A stretch of 64,000 nt of DNA from Lancefieldella rimae ATCC 49626 (lineage in GTDB: Bacteria; Actinomycetota; Coriobacteriia; Coriobacteriales; Atopobiaceae). Below are positions 8,852 to 16,968 of this stretch, piece after piece (position 1 is the first letter of the stretch; every line of letters starts with the position of its first letter). The position numbers were made by a program, and so were the translations under genes. The DNA is taken from assembly GCF_000174015.1 (NCBI RefSeq), contig NZ_ACFE01000001.1, positions 372,001-436,000 on the forward strand, written 5' to 3'. The notes beneath the pieces are model-generated. The model saw nothing but the letters and a program-made list of their open reading frames with translations, did not search any database and was not told the origin of the DNA.

Positions 8852-9028
8852 TTACTTTCCAGCACTGCTACCAAACGGATCGCGTTCGTCGGCGGTTGCT
8901 TTCATGTGGCGGGCTCCTACATATACTAAAGTTCCCAACACGCCAAAAGCAACGATTCCCACACAAATAATCCTAAAAAGACTCACGGGATTTGCGGTTA
9001 GATAAGAGACGTAAAATTTGATACTCAT
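8852..9028 (-). CDS. Small single-pass membrane protein, 58 aa
   Basis: Reading frame from ATG 9028 to TAA 8852. The product has a short polar N-terminus (MSIKFYVSYL), one strongly hydrophobic helix at about residues 18-37 (RIICVGIVAFGVLGTLVYVG) followed by an Arg-His-Lys stop-transfer patch, and a hydrophilic tail ending RDPFGSSAGK. The ribosome site is weak (AGGG, about 8 bp before ATG). Topology and the tight spacing to the downstream VOC gene support a real gene. I recognise no family. Confidence 0.55.
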   Translation of the reverse strand: MSIKFYVSYLTANPVSLFRIICVGIVAFGVLGTLVYVGARHMKATADERDPFGSSAGK

Positions 9029-9054
9029 TCCAACCCTGAGGGTTCACTGTAAAC

Positions 9055-9978
9055 TCACATGCTTCTACTTTTCTGAGGTTTTTTCAGTTTGTAAGGTCTT
9101 GCATAGCAGTAGCCTTCATCTGAAAATTTAGGAGAAATATAGGAGAAGCGCACATCGGATACAAACTCTTCTTTTGAATTTATAAGACGATAAAGATCCC
9201 CCTTTCCTTCTGGACAGACAAAAACTACATCACACTTTTCATTGTATGAACCGATATATGCATATTTAGGCTCTACCACCCACTCACCGGAGAGATCAAT
9301 AAAGCCCCAAAGCAAATAGTCAGAAGACCTTTTTGTGCACCCTTTAGCTGGAATAAAGTTAGATTTATTGGGAGTGCTGATACCAAAGAATTTTGGCTCT
9401 ACAACCCAGTTTCCCTGCTTATCAACAAGACCAGACCGCTTTGTTTCAGCCAATATAACATCGGCATAACCGGTCTTGCCAAAAGCACCGAAATCCAAAA
9501 ACTTAGGTTCTACAACCCAGCTGCCCTCAATATTGATAAGTCCATATAAGGCACTGTCGACAGGAGACGCAGCGTAAATCTTATCATCTCCTGCATAGTT
9601 AATCCATTTTGCAAAAGGCTTAACAACCCAGTCCCCTGAACCATCTATAAAGCCCCAAAGGTCAGATGCTTCATCACACGCTTTTGCTATTTGCGTGTGT
9701 GGATTGAAATAGCCTATACGTGAAAAACCACTCTTTCCTGAAAGATACGGCTCAGCTTGCCAAGACCCGTCTTTTCTCGCAATGCCCCAAAGACCACTCT
9801 CAGCATCTTGTGCTCCAAAGTAATCAAGCTCAGAGAGACATCCAGCATCTCTCCACTTCGGCTCTATTACCCACTCACCAGAAAGATTCACGATTCCGCA
9901 AAGTACAGAATCAGAAGGTGAAGCTATGCAGAGTCCTTTAACAGGAGTAGATATCCGATTGAATCTTGGCTCTATCAC
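9055..9978 (-). pseudogene. WG-repeat protein, C-terminal portion (5' end lost)
   Basis: The 307-codon frame consists of about seven WG (KWG) repeats with the pattern Gx(I/V)(N/D)xxGxWVVEPKF, e.g. GIVNLSGEWVIEPKW, GLINIEGSWVVEPKF, GFIDLSGEWVVEPKY; such beta-rich repeats usually mediate binding at the cell surface. The frame starts in the middle of a repeat: TGG GTG ATA GAG CCA, with PNGTW just upstream and in-frame TGA-TAA before that. There is no ribosome site or signal peptide. The missing N-terminal half, with a lipoprotein signal, is at 11395-11724 on the same strand, so the gene appears to have been split. Confidence 0.7.
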
Positions 9979-10033
9979 CCAAGTACCGTTTGGGAAGATT
10001 TATCAAGGACATAAACAAAATTTTTTGATAAAT

Positions 10034-10198
10034 TTATATCTTCTCCGTTTCTCTCTTGATTAGCTTTAGTATTTTATCCTTGTATGTTTCCCCTGTACCT
10101 TGCTTGAAATGTAGGTTTACGGTGTATTTTGTTTTTCCAATATCCATTATTAACTGTTTATGTTGTGGTTCTTTTATTACTCTTTTTTCTTCTTCCAT
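10034..10198 (-). CDS. TnpW-like transposon-encoded protein, 54 aa
   Basis: Short gene starting at ATG 10198 with a strong AAAGGAGGACAC ribosome site. The product (MEEEKRVIKEPQ..., then IGKTKYTVNLHFKQG, then ETYKDKILKLIKRE) resembles the TnpW proteins carried by Firmicutes integrative elements, which share the core IGKTxYxVxxHF and a C-terminal basic helix. Its function is unknown. Base composition is AT-rich, like the next two genes upstream, and unlike the rest of the window. It supports a mobile-element origin for 10.0-11.4 kb. No transposase or integrase accompanies it here. Confidence 0.7.
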   Translation of the reverse strand: MEEEKRVIKEPQHKQLIMDIGKTKYTVNLHFKQGTGETYKDKILKLIKRETEKI

Positions 10199-10223
10199 GT
10201 GTCCTCCTTTCCGTTTTTAAGCA

Positions 10224-10260
10224 AAGAAAAAACAGCAAACCTTTTTTGATTTACTGCTTT
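10224..10260 (-). terminator. Rho-independent terminator after the SAP-domain gene
   Basis: On the minus strand GCAGTAAATC, a run of A, GGTTTGCTG and then TTTTTT form a hairpin (with G-U pairs) and a U-tract. It lies about 50 bp beyond the SAP-domain gene and just before tnpW. Confidence 0.65.
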
Positions 10261-10306
10261 CGTGTTAGCTTTTATTGAATTGTTAGTTTAGCAAGCTAAA
10301 AATATC

Positions 10307-10924
10307 CTACTTGCAATACTCTTTTATTTTATCGGCATATTCAGTCAAAAGATTCTTTGAATAAATTTTTTCATTTCTTGAATTTCTGACTTCTTTCCAA
10401 AGAATAGAAGCTACTTTTAATTTGTTTGAGTAGTTGCAACTATTTTCGTCTGCACAGAAATCCTTTAAAAATTGATTCCATTGACAAACCGAATCATCAT
10501 ACTTTGCATAATCTGATTTCCCATAATAAACTTTTAGCATATCTTGAATTGTAAAACTCAAATCATTTTCTCTTTTTACTTTTCTCCAAACTGTTGCCAT
10601 ATCAGCAGTAAATTTAAATGGTGAGATACCTGTTAAAACAGCGAAATATTCTCTGAACTTTGCATTAAAAGAAAAACCACATTCAAGTAATGGTGTATCT
10701 AAAGTAATATTTTCCACTTGCTTCTTTTCATTTTTTATTGATGATTTTTTAATCAAATTACCCTTAAAGTATTGCTCAATAATATAATTGAGTTCCTGTT
10801 TTGTACCTCTATATTCTAATCCTAATGACTTGCATATCTGTGAAAGTTCTTCACGATACCAATAGTATTTAGTAAATTCATCAAACGATGTAATTTTGTC
10901 AAACTCAGGTCTACTTTCTATCAA
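10307..10924 (-). CDS. SAP-domain-containing protein (DUF6434 type)
   Basis: 205 aa, Lys- and Asn-rich, AT-rich codons. The N-terminal 60 residues (RPEFDKITSFDEFTKYYWY, then ELSQICKSLGLEYRGTKQEL) fit a SAP helix-extension-helix nucleic-acid-binding motif; the C-terminal part (ECGFSFNAKFREYF, YYGKSDYAKYDDSVCQWNQF) matches the conserved region of Firmicutes SAP/DUF6434 proteins. The precise role is unknown. The start is TTG 10924, with GGAG eight bases before it. It begins 12 bp after the SnoaL-like gene, so the two form one unit. Composition points to acquisition from a low-GC Firmicute. Confidence 0.75.
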   Translation of the reverse strand: MIESRPEFDKITSFDEFTKYYWYREELSQICKSLGLEYRGTKQELNYIIEQYFKGNLIKKSSIKNEKKQVENITLDTPLLECGFSFNAKFREYFAVLTGISPFKFTADMATVWRKVKRENDLSFTIQDMLKVYYGKSDYAKYDDSVCQWNQFLKDFCADENSCNYSNKLKVASILWKEVRNSRNEKIYSKNLLTEYADKIKEYCK

Positions 10925-10936
10925 TTTTTTATCTCC

Positions 10937-11356
10937 TCAAAACCAATTTACTTTTTCATCTCTAAATGAGGGTGTTTCACTCTCTTTGTAAGGATTGTAG
11001 TTGTTACAATTACAACCAAACTCTTTCAACGCTTTTATCTTATTATCGGCTGTCCAAACAATCAAAGAGATACCGTCAAATTCTTCAACTTTCCCCTCAT
11101 TCATTTTATTTTTGAAGTGCCATTCTACAATAGTTTGATTATCCTTATGAAAAAATTGCTTTATATCCCACGCAAGAACTTTTCCTCTTGTATTCCACTC
11201 ATTAAACCAGTGCTTTACTGTTTGCCGATTTTCATACTTAGGACACCAACTCTCAATATAAATCACATCATCCAAAAAAATATCATCTATTCCTAAGTCT
11301 TGTTGTGTAAGCCACATATCAAACCATAAACGAATGATTTTCTCTCTTTCATCCAT
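10937..11356 (-). CDS. SnoaL-like (NTF2-fold) protein
   Basis: 139 aa protein of the SnoaL/NTF2 small-barrel superfamily: an N-terminal helix (EREKIIRLWFDMWL), then IYIESWCPKYENRQTVKHWF, VLAWDIKQFFH, TIVEWHFKNKMN, GISLIVW, IKALKEF. Family members are small enzymes or binding proteins of diverse function, and none is assigned here. ATG 11356 is preferred over an upstream in-frame TTG because GGAGGTGC precedes it. An extended -10 box lies at 11394-11402. It is AT-rich and cotranscribed with the SAP-domain gene. Confidence 0.75.
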   Translation of the reverse strand: MDEREKIIRLWFDMWLTQQDLGIDDIFLDDVIYIESWCPKYENRQTVKHWFNEWNTRGKVLAWDIKQFFHKDNQTIVEWHFKNKMNEGKVEEFDGISLIVWTADNKIKALKEFGCNCNNYNPYKESETPSFRDEKVNWF

Positions 11357-11393
11357 GAATTTAAGCACCTCCAAAATCAAATACTTGTTTAAT

Positions 11394-11402
11394 ATTATAC
11401 CA
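11394..11402 (-). promoter_or_regulatory. Extended -10 promoter for the SnoaL/SAP genes
   Basis: TGGTATAAT on the minus strand, a perfect extended -10 element, about 38 bp upstream of ATG 11356. No good -35 hexamer is seen at 17 bp. It overlaps the last codons of the truncated WG lipoprotein frame, so the promoter arrived with the insert. Confidence 0.6.
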
Positions 11403-11724
11403 TTTTTTCGCTTGATTTTATAGGTCTAACTCGTTCCGTTTTACCTGTGTTAGTTGCTTTGAATGTTCCTGGCTCTATTACCCACCTACCCGAAAGATCA
11501 ACAATTCCACAAAGCGAATCATCGTCTCTGGAAAGTAAAGCTGTGCAGAGTCCTTTAACGGAGTCAGATATCCAACCAAATTTCGGCTTTATGATCCAGG
11601 TACCCGTAGTGTCAATAATGCCGTACTTCTTATCATCGTAGTAACCTGTAAGAGAACAGGAAGAAAGAGCAACACTTGAGAGTCCAATGAGACCTATAGA
11701 TAAGAACTTTCTTCTGTCAATCAT
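11395..11724 (-). pseudogene. WG-repeat lipoprotein, N-terminal fragment
   Basis: 109 codons. The N-terminus MIDRRKFLSIGLIGLSS followed by ALSSC has a twin-arginine-like RRKFL motif and a lipobox cysteine near residue 23, so the intact protein was an exported lipoprotein. Two WG repeats follow (GIIDTTGTWIIKPKF, GIVDLSGRWVIEP); the sequence then diverges into KTERVRPIKSSEKM and stops, where the AT-rich insert begins. The remaining repeats are at 9055-9978. The frame could still be translated as a short lipoprotein, but the abrupt loss of repeat homology indicates truncation. Confidence 0.65.
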
Positions 11725-11875
11725 GAGAGCTCCTTTGGAATACTGCGTTGCTTTAGAATAGGCTCAAGGTTAAGTAGTCAAAGATTTGGTCTCACAGACG
11801 TTCCTTTTTAAAAGAGGCTACTCATAGATTCCTACAAGCGGCTCTCTTTAAAACTATGTTTAATAAACTAAATAA

Positions 11876-12095
11876 CTAGCCGCGAAACTGTGCTGCAATC
11901 TGAACATCGGTCTCTTCAAGAGAGAGCGCGATTACATCAAGGGCTTGTGTAATCTCGTCGATAGTTCTTGTGCTTTTACAAAGCCGGAACGAAGTTCACC
12001 AAAATGCTCCATATAAGCTTAGATAGCGAATTCCTCTATCTTTGAAATTGTGAAAGAAGGGAATCCATACGAGAGATTACTTCATTCACTTAACC
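11876..12095 (-). pseudogene. Decayed small helical protein gene
   Basis: Broken frames on the minus strand can be joined by one frameshift near 11990: EVNEVISRMDSLLSQFQ, then a stop, MEHFGELRSGFVK, then IDEITQALDVIALSLEETD and IAAQFRG ending at TAG 11878-11876. The pattern of short amphipathic helices ending in a D.QIAxQF-like motif recalls small type VII secretion-associated proteins (DUF3130/TIGR04197 type), but the match is weak. The surrounding 11725-11875 and 12096-12329 hold nothing else that I can recognise. Confidence 0.3.
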
Positions 12096-12329
12096 TTGCT
12101 ATTGGCGCTACTTTCTTGCACAGGAGCGTATTTGATTTGAAGTAATCCGAATTTGTCCTACCATAAAGATCCCTTCTCGCTAAAGACTTTTTAGCAAAAC
12201 TCTCTTAATTTGAGTATAGAAAGAGAATGCCACATCCGGCTATGAAAAAGGTAAGCGGTAGTAAAAACTCTTATAGACGGCAAAAAGCGGCGTGAGCGGT
12301 AGTAATCGGTGCAAGCGGTACTGCCAAAG

Positions 12330-12728
12330 TTACTTTTCAAAACACTCAGCTTCAAGTTCAGCAAACTCTTTTGGTACGGCACTCGGATCACAGTTGAACG
12401 ATTCTGCTACGGCTTGTGCCTGAAGATGCCGAAGACCTGATGCGTCAGTATTTCCCAGTTGATCATATATGCGAGAAGCACGTTCAAGTGCATAACTCAC
12501 ATACTCTGCCACGGAATCCGCTACTCCTGACAGAAGCATCATTGTTACCAGCGAATCCGGAGCGAGAGCGCATGCAGTCTCAGGAGACAAATCGATAAGC
12601 TCTGCAACTTGTTGCTCAACTATCTCCAAAGATTTGGGATCTTTGGTATCGTATGCCTGTTTGAGGGCTTGCGTAACAGCTCTGCTAAAGTCAGCAATAA
12701 TCTCAAGTATGTAATCACGCTGCAACAT
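12330..12728 (-). CDS. DUF6483-like protein
   Basis: 132 aa, mostly alpha-helical and soluble: MLQRDYILEIIADFSRAV at the start, a central ELIDLSPETACALAPDSLVTMM, then GVADSVAEYVSYALERA and a C-terminal CDPSAVPKEF. It resembles the DUF6483 family of actinobacteria; function unknown. It begins 8 bp after ruvB, so it is probably the last gene of the ruvCAB operon and may be co-induced by DNA damage. Confidence 0.65.
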   Translation of the reverse strand: MLQRDYILEIIADFSRAVTQALKQAYDTKDPKSLEIVEQQVAELIDLSPETACALAPDSLVTMMLLSGVADSVAEYVSYALERASRIYDQLGNTDASGLRHLQAQAVAESFNCDPSAVPKEFAELEAECFEK

Positions 12729-12736
12729 ATAAAATC

Positions 12737-13810
12737 CTAACGTTGTGAGGGGAACGGTATACTCAAATGATTGAACGCACTCTGGGTGGCTTGGCGTCCC
12801 TGCGGCGTTCTGATAATAAGACCTTGCTGTAACAAAAATGGCTCATACACATCTTCAAGTGTAGAAGGATCTTCCGAAACAGCACTCGCAAGCGTCGTAA
12901 GACCAACCGGACGACCGTGAAACGTCTGACACAGCGCGCGAAGCACGCTGACGTCCATAGCATCAAGCCCCAGCTCATCAATATCAAAAAATGACAGAGC
13001 CTGAGCAGCAATTTCCCATGTAATCATTCCGCCTGCCTTAACCTGAGCATAGTCACGGACTCGCTTCAAAAGACGGTTAGCCAAACGAGGTGTACCGCGA
13101 GAGCGAGAAGCAATTTCCAGAGCCCCCTGCTCGTCAATGGAAACATCTAAGATGGTAGCCGAACGCAAAACAATAGTTTTGAGCTCCTCAACGGAGTAAT
13201 AGTCAAGGCGGTACGCAATACCAAAGCGATCACGCAAAGGACCCGTTAAAAGACCAGTTCTTGTAGTTGCCGCTACCAGAGTGAAACGTGGAATATCAAG
13301 TCTGATTGAGCGGGCAGCCGGGCCTTTGCCAATAACAATATCCAAAAAGAAATCTTCCATGGCAGGATAGAGAACTTCTTCAACTTGATGATTTAAGCGG
13401 TGAATCTCATCAATAAAAAGGATGTCCCCCTCCTCCAAGTTTGTAAGAATGGCCGCTAAATCTCCCGTTCTTTCAATAGCGGGACCAGAAGTAGTATGAA
13501 GTTTTGAATTCATCTCGCCTGCAAGGACACCGGCAAGTGTTGTTTTGCCCAATCCCGGAGGGCCCGAGAAAATAACGTGGTCAAGCGGTTCATCCCTCTT
13601 TTTTGCAGCCTGAATAAGAACTCGAAGGTTCTCTTTTACGCGCGACTGCCCAAGGTATTCATCAAGCGTCTTTGGTCTCAAAGACCGTTCCTGCTCAATG
13701 TCTTCAGGACCGAGTTCGCCAGAAACCATCCGATTTGATTTTTGAGTTCTTTGATGGGTTTGTTGTGGAGATGACTTTCCAAACAAATCCCCTGCGTCCG
13801 CTTCCCACAT
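12737..13810 (-). CDS. ruvB: Holliday junction branch-migration helicase RuvB
   Basis: Hexameric AAA+ motor of the RuvAB complex that drives branch migration of Holliday junctions. 357 aa: an N-terminal extension of about 35 residues, then [11 protein letters not shown], Walker [14 protein letters not shown], Walker [30 protein letters not shown] with the arginine finger, and a C-terminal winged helix. Its ATG overlaps the ruvA stop codon by one base (TAATG), so translation is coupled. Confidence 0.97.
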   Translation of the reverse strand: MWEADAGDLFGKSSPQQTHQRTQKSNRMVSGELGPEDIEQERSLRPKTLDEYLGQSRVKENLRVLIQAAKKRDEPLDHVIFSGPPGLGKTTLAGVLAGEMNSKLHTTSGPAIERTGDLAAILTNLEEGDILFIDEIHRLNHQVEEVLYPAMEDFFLDIVIGKGPAARSIRLDIPRFTLVAATTRTGLLTGPLRDRFGIAYRLDYYSVEELKTIVLRSATILDVSIDEQGALEIASRSRGTPRLANRLLKRVRDYAQVKAGGMITWEIAAQALSFFDIDELGLDAMDVSVLRALCQTFHGRPVGLTTLASAVSEDPSTLEDVYEPFLLQQGLIIRTPQGRQATQSAFNHLSIPFPSQR

Positions 13811-14445
13811 TAGTTACCACTTCCTAGACGACGAAGTGCATAGCTCATGGCCTTCTCAATGGAAAGAGCACCCGCCTCTTGCCTACCCTCAAGAGCCAAA
13901 GCGGCTTCTTGCGAGGTAAATCCCATGGCGAGAAGAGCTTCCGTTACTTCATCGTCAAGCGACGTATGAGCGGAAAGTCCTCCCGACACGTTTGTATCCG
14001 ATAGACCAGAAAGACCCACAAGGTTTCTGAGCTCTGCATCTTTTGCAAAAACATCCGAAAGTTCAACAAGCATCCTGCCGGCTTTTTTCTTTCCGAGTCC
14101 CGCAACCTGTGTCATGCGGGTTACGTCTTCAGAGGCCACCACACTTGCAAGCTGCTGGGGTGTAAACGTTGAAAGAACGGAAAGCGCGAGCTTAGCACCA
14201 ATACCGGAAATGGCACGCAAGCGATCAAAAAGAGCACGTTCTTCTCGCGAAGAAAATCCATAGAGCTCCATGGCATCTTCTCTCACCACCATCCGCGTAA
14301 GAACGGTAACGCCCGCTTCTCCTGCCTGAGGAAGAGACGCCGCGGTGTTAGCCGAAACGCCAAGTTCATACCCAACGCCGTTGACGTCAAGAACCACAAG
14401 AGATGGCGAAACAGAAAGTAGTGTTCCGGTAAGTTGCACAATCAT
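13810..14445 (-). CDS. ruvA: Holliday junction-binding protein RuvA
   Basis: Tetrameric junction-binding subunit of RuvAB, 211 aa. The start ATG 14445 ([10 protein letters not shown]) has an AAGGAG site and overlaps the ruvC stop in ATGA; the frame is open further upstream but only inside ruvC. Domains: an N-terminal OB fold with LDVNGVGYE, helix-hairpin-helix motifs ([25 protein letters not shown]), and the C-terminal RuvB-contacting domain with [13 protein letters not shown]. Confidence 0.96.
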   Translation of the reverse strand: MIVQLTGTLLSVSPSLVVLDVNGVGYELGVSANTAASLPQAGEAGVTVLTRMVVREDAMELYGFSSREERALFDRLRAISGIGAKLALSVLSTFTPQQLASVVASEDVTRMTQVAGLGKKKAGRMLVELSDVFAKDAELRNLVGLSGLSDTNVSGGLSAHTSLDDEVTEALLAMGFTSQEAALALEGRQEAGALSIEKAMSYALRRLGSGN

Positions 14446-14945
14446 AGACGGATTCTCCTTTTGCCAAGCTCTTCCGTTCTTGTGAGATTTGCATGACACA
14501 CTGCTGCCGCCAGTGCGTCTGCGGCGTGATCGGGATGAGGCTCATGGTCGAGAGCCAAAACGGAACGAATCATATACATAACCTGGGCCTTATCAGCGGA
14601 ACCCGTCCCAACGACGGCCTGCTTAATCTGCATAGGCGTGTATTCTCCCACGGTCAGGCCGGCTTTTGAACACGCAACGATTGCCGCTCCCCGCGCCTGA
14701 GCCGTTGGAATGGCGGAGCGAACATTTTGCCCAAAGTAAATACCTTCAATGGAAAGCGCCGTGGGTTCATATTTTTGGATAACCCGAGAAAGTTCATCGT
14801 AAATTCTACCAAGACGCATATCGATAGGCTCATGAGCCTTTGTCTCCACACAACCGTAGGCGCGAGCGCGGCACACCGACCCGCGAGTTTCAACAATGCC
14901 CCAACCGGTATGTGCAAGACCCGGGTCGACTCCTAAAATTACCAC
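14442..14945 (-). CDS. ruvC: Crossover junction endodeoxyribonuclease RuvC
   Basis: Dimeric nuclease that resolves Holliday junctions. 167 aa, typical length. The acidic catalytic residues are in place: D7 in ILGVDPGLAHTGWG, E in SIEGIYFGQNV near 70, and the paired aspartates in HPDHAADALAAA near 140. The start is GTG 14945 with an AAGGAGGTGCT ribosome site. It is first in the ruvC-ruvA-ruvB operon, downstream of an SOS box. Confidence 0.97.
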   Translation of the reverse strand: MVILGVDPGLAHTGWGIVETRGSVCRARAYGCVETKAHEPIDMRLGRIYDELSRVIQKYEPTALSIEGIYFGQNVRSAIPTAQARGAAIVACSKAGLTVGEYTPMQIKQAVVGTGSADKAQVMYMIRSVLALDHEPHPDHAADALAAAVCHANLTRTEELGKRRIRL

Positions 14946-14967
14946 AGCACCTCCTTAGAGACAATAA

Positions 14968-14979
14968 GAACGTTCGTTC
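14968..14979 (-). promoter_or_regulatory. LexA/SOS box upstream of ruvC
   Basis: GAACGTTCGTTC, a match to the Gram-positive/actinobacterial LexA core GAACNNNNGTTC, 22 bp upstream of the ruvC start codon. A -10-like TGTGATAAAAT lies immediately upstream on the minus strand (about 14981-14991), so bound LexA would block the promoter. Confidence 0.65.
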
Positions 14980-15000
14980 CATTTTATCACAGAGATTGTA

Positions 15001-16800
15001 TTAGTTTTCCGAAAACGGCCCCCGCCACATTTTTGGCACGCCGAACATGACACCCGCCCCTTCAAGACCTGAGAATTCACGCAGGTATTCAAGGATTTCC
15101 TGAACGCTTTCAGGAGAAGGCGCCTCCATTTGATCGGGTACTGAATTTGAAAAGGTGTGTTCCGCCGATGAACGTAGCCCATCAAAAAGAGTGGAGGTAT
15201 CCTGCCTTGGTACTTCACTTGCCCTCGTGTCTCTCCACATGGAAAAGAGTGGGAAACTTTCCTCAACAATCGAATGTTTTGAGAAAGTAAGAATGGGTCG
15301 CATACTCTGTCGAGCAAACGTATTCTTTTGAAATGCCTCACAAACACGCTCTGCAACTTTTGGATGCTCAACGCTCAAAAGGAGGCTTCTGACGCTTTTG
15401 TTTCCCTCAAGCATCTGAGTTAACACATGATCGACAAAGGCATCCCGCTCCGTCTCATCTGCAAACGGTGTCATATCTCCGTCTAGCCCACTGACCATAC
15501 TTGGAGCCTCTTGGAACTCAGTCTCTCTGCCCAAAGAAGCCGGCTCTACAAGATCTCTTACTTCAGACAAATAAAAATCCCCAAGAATATAGAGTGAGCC
15601 GGTAGCATGTACACCACTCGGATTCAAAGCAATATCAGTCTTATTTTCGGTGGCTAAAACAAGCAGGTTCTTCTCGCAAGCAACCGCAGCCAAACGCGCG
15701 TATTCAACATTCTTCTCCAGCCGGCCATGCGCATGCAATTTCTGTATGTACACCTGTTTCTCATTCAGCACACTTTTTGCAAGAGCTTCTACCACGTGGG
15801 CATTAAGCGAGTTGTCGAGAAGAACGGCGACGCCCTCAAAGCCTCCCTGGATAACTGCCTGCGTCAGTCCCAGCTGAAGTGCCTTCCACGCAACGTCGGT
15901 CGTATCATACGTGTTCAAAGTCTCTTGATGCGCTTTATTGGCGGGCTCGTCCGCAGCAGATACGGATGCACCCGTGGCAAATACATCCGTAACAGGTGTG
16001 TCCGTAACAGACGACTCCGCAACGGACGTATCCGTGTCAGACGGCTTTGAGAGGTCGGAAAAAATGAGGTCTTCCTCAAAAGCTTTTCCGCAACTTGTCA
16101 GCCGACCATCTGGGGTCATAACAAAACTTGATCCAATGTACACGTGCGTACCATAAAGGCCAACAGGATTGGCAGCGACAATCCACGTACCCAGCTCATT
16201 GGTATCTGAGACAAAGCGGCTATTTTCTGCGTGAAGCCCCATAGCCGTGTTTTTGTCATGGAGGATATACCCCAACGAACTGAGGTAGAGCAGGATATCT
16301 GCCGACTGATCTGTATCTTTCCACGCATTAAGCTCTTGATAGGTGAAGGCAACGCCTATAGAAAAATCCTGCATTTCAAAGCAGGGTAAATCAAAACTCA
16401 AATCACCAAAACCCATCATTTTTGCAGCGGCATCTGTAAGAGAACCTCGTGTCAAAGCACTGAGATGGGCAATTTCCGCTGCAAGACGCAGGGGCGTTAC
16501 ATGTCCTTTTCGAAGAAACATGGCTTCTTGGAGAAGTTCTCCATCCTTTTGCACAACCACCGGTATAAGCGCCGGTATCGGGAGCTTTTCAGCAAGTGCC
16601 TGCAAGGCCGTAAAAAGATCTCCGAGGAAGTCGTCAATCGTGGCATCACTGAGCGCCATAAGACCGGTGAGGGTTGGAGCCGGATATATAACAAGATCCG
16701 CATCCCCCTCTTGTGCGCGACAAGCATACGCAAGCATTCGCTCACATGTTTCCGACAAGGCTCCGGTATGGGTATTCATTTGTGCAATGGCAACTCTCAT
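15001..16800 (-). CDS. NAD+ synthetase (NadE)-like protein with lost catalytic residues
   Basis: 599 aa with the two-domain layout of glutamine-dependent NAD synthetase: a carbon-nitrogen hydrolase domain (MRVAIAQMNTHTGAL..., to about 250), a Ser/Thr/Asp-rich linker (about 250-290), and an NAD-synthase-like domain (about 300-599). The nitrilase triad is not intact: the glutamate of the usual FPELxLTGY is Ala41 (YPAPTLTG), and the cysteine of GVAICED is Thr near 153 (GVAFTYQEL). The synthetase P-loop SGGIDS reads DNSLNA, although ATENKTD and GDFYLSEV persist. The frame is intact, so this looks like a pseudoenzyme rather than a pseudogene. It ends 56 bp before ruvC. Confidence 0.75.
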   Translation of the reverse strand: MRVAIAQMNTHTGALSETCERMLAYACRAQEGDADLVIYPAPTLTGLMALSDATIDDFLGDLFTALQALAEKLPIPALIPVVVQKDGELLQEAMFLRKGHVTPLRLAAEIAHLSALTRGSLTDAAAKMMGFGDLSFDLPCFEMQDFSIGVAFTYQELNAWKDTDQSADILLYLSSLGYILHDKNTAMGLHAENSRFVSDTNELGTWIVAANPVGLYGTHVYIGSSFVMTPDGRLTSCGKAFEEDLIFSDLSKPSDTDTSVAESSVTDTPVTDVFATGASVSAADEPANKAHQETLNTYDTTDVAWKALQLGLTQAVIQGGFEGVAVLLDNSLNAHVVEALAKSVLNEKQVYIQKLHAHGRLEKNVEYARLAAVACEKNLLVLATENKTDIALNPSGVHATGSLYILGDFYLSEVRDLVEPASLGRETEFQEAPSMVSGLDGDMTPFADETERDAFVDHVLTQMLEGNKSVRSLLLSVEHPKVAERVCEAFQKNTFARQSMRPILTFSKHSIVEESFPLFSMWRDTRASEVPRQDTSTLFDGLRSSAEHTFSNSVPDQMEAPSPESVQEILEYLREFSGLEGAGVMFGVPKMWRGPFSEN

Positions 16801-16854
16801 GGTTCACTCTCTTTCGCGCTCTACCACAACAAAACAAGTATGCCCAAAAGCAAT

Positions 16855-16882
16855 AAAAAAGAGCTGTACTTTCTACAGCTCT
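16855..16882 (-). terminator. Rho-independent terminator of the superoxide reductase gene
   Basis: On the minus strand AAGAGCTGTAG-AAAG-TACAGCTCTT followed by TTTTT: a 9-10-bp GC-containing stem with a U-tract, about 90 bp past the stop codon at 16969. Confidence 0.8.
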
Positions 16883-16968
16883 TAAGAAAACACGTAATGC
16901 GCGTACATAAAACACGAAACGCACGCATTATTAACGCACGTATTGTTGCGAGAAAATCATGCCAAACC

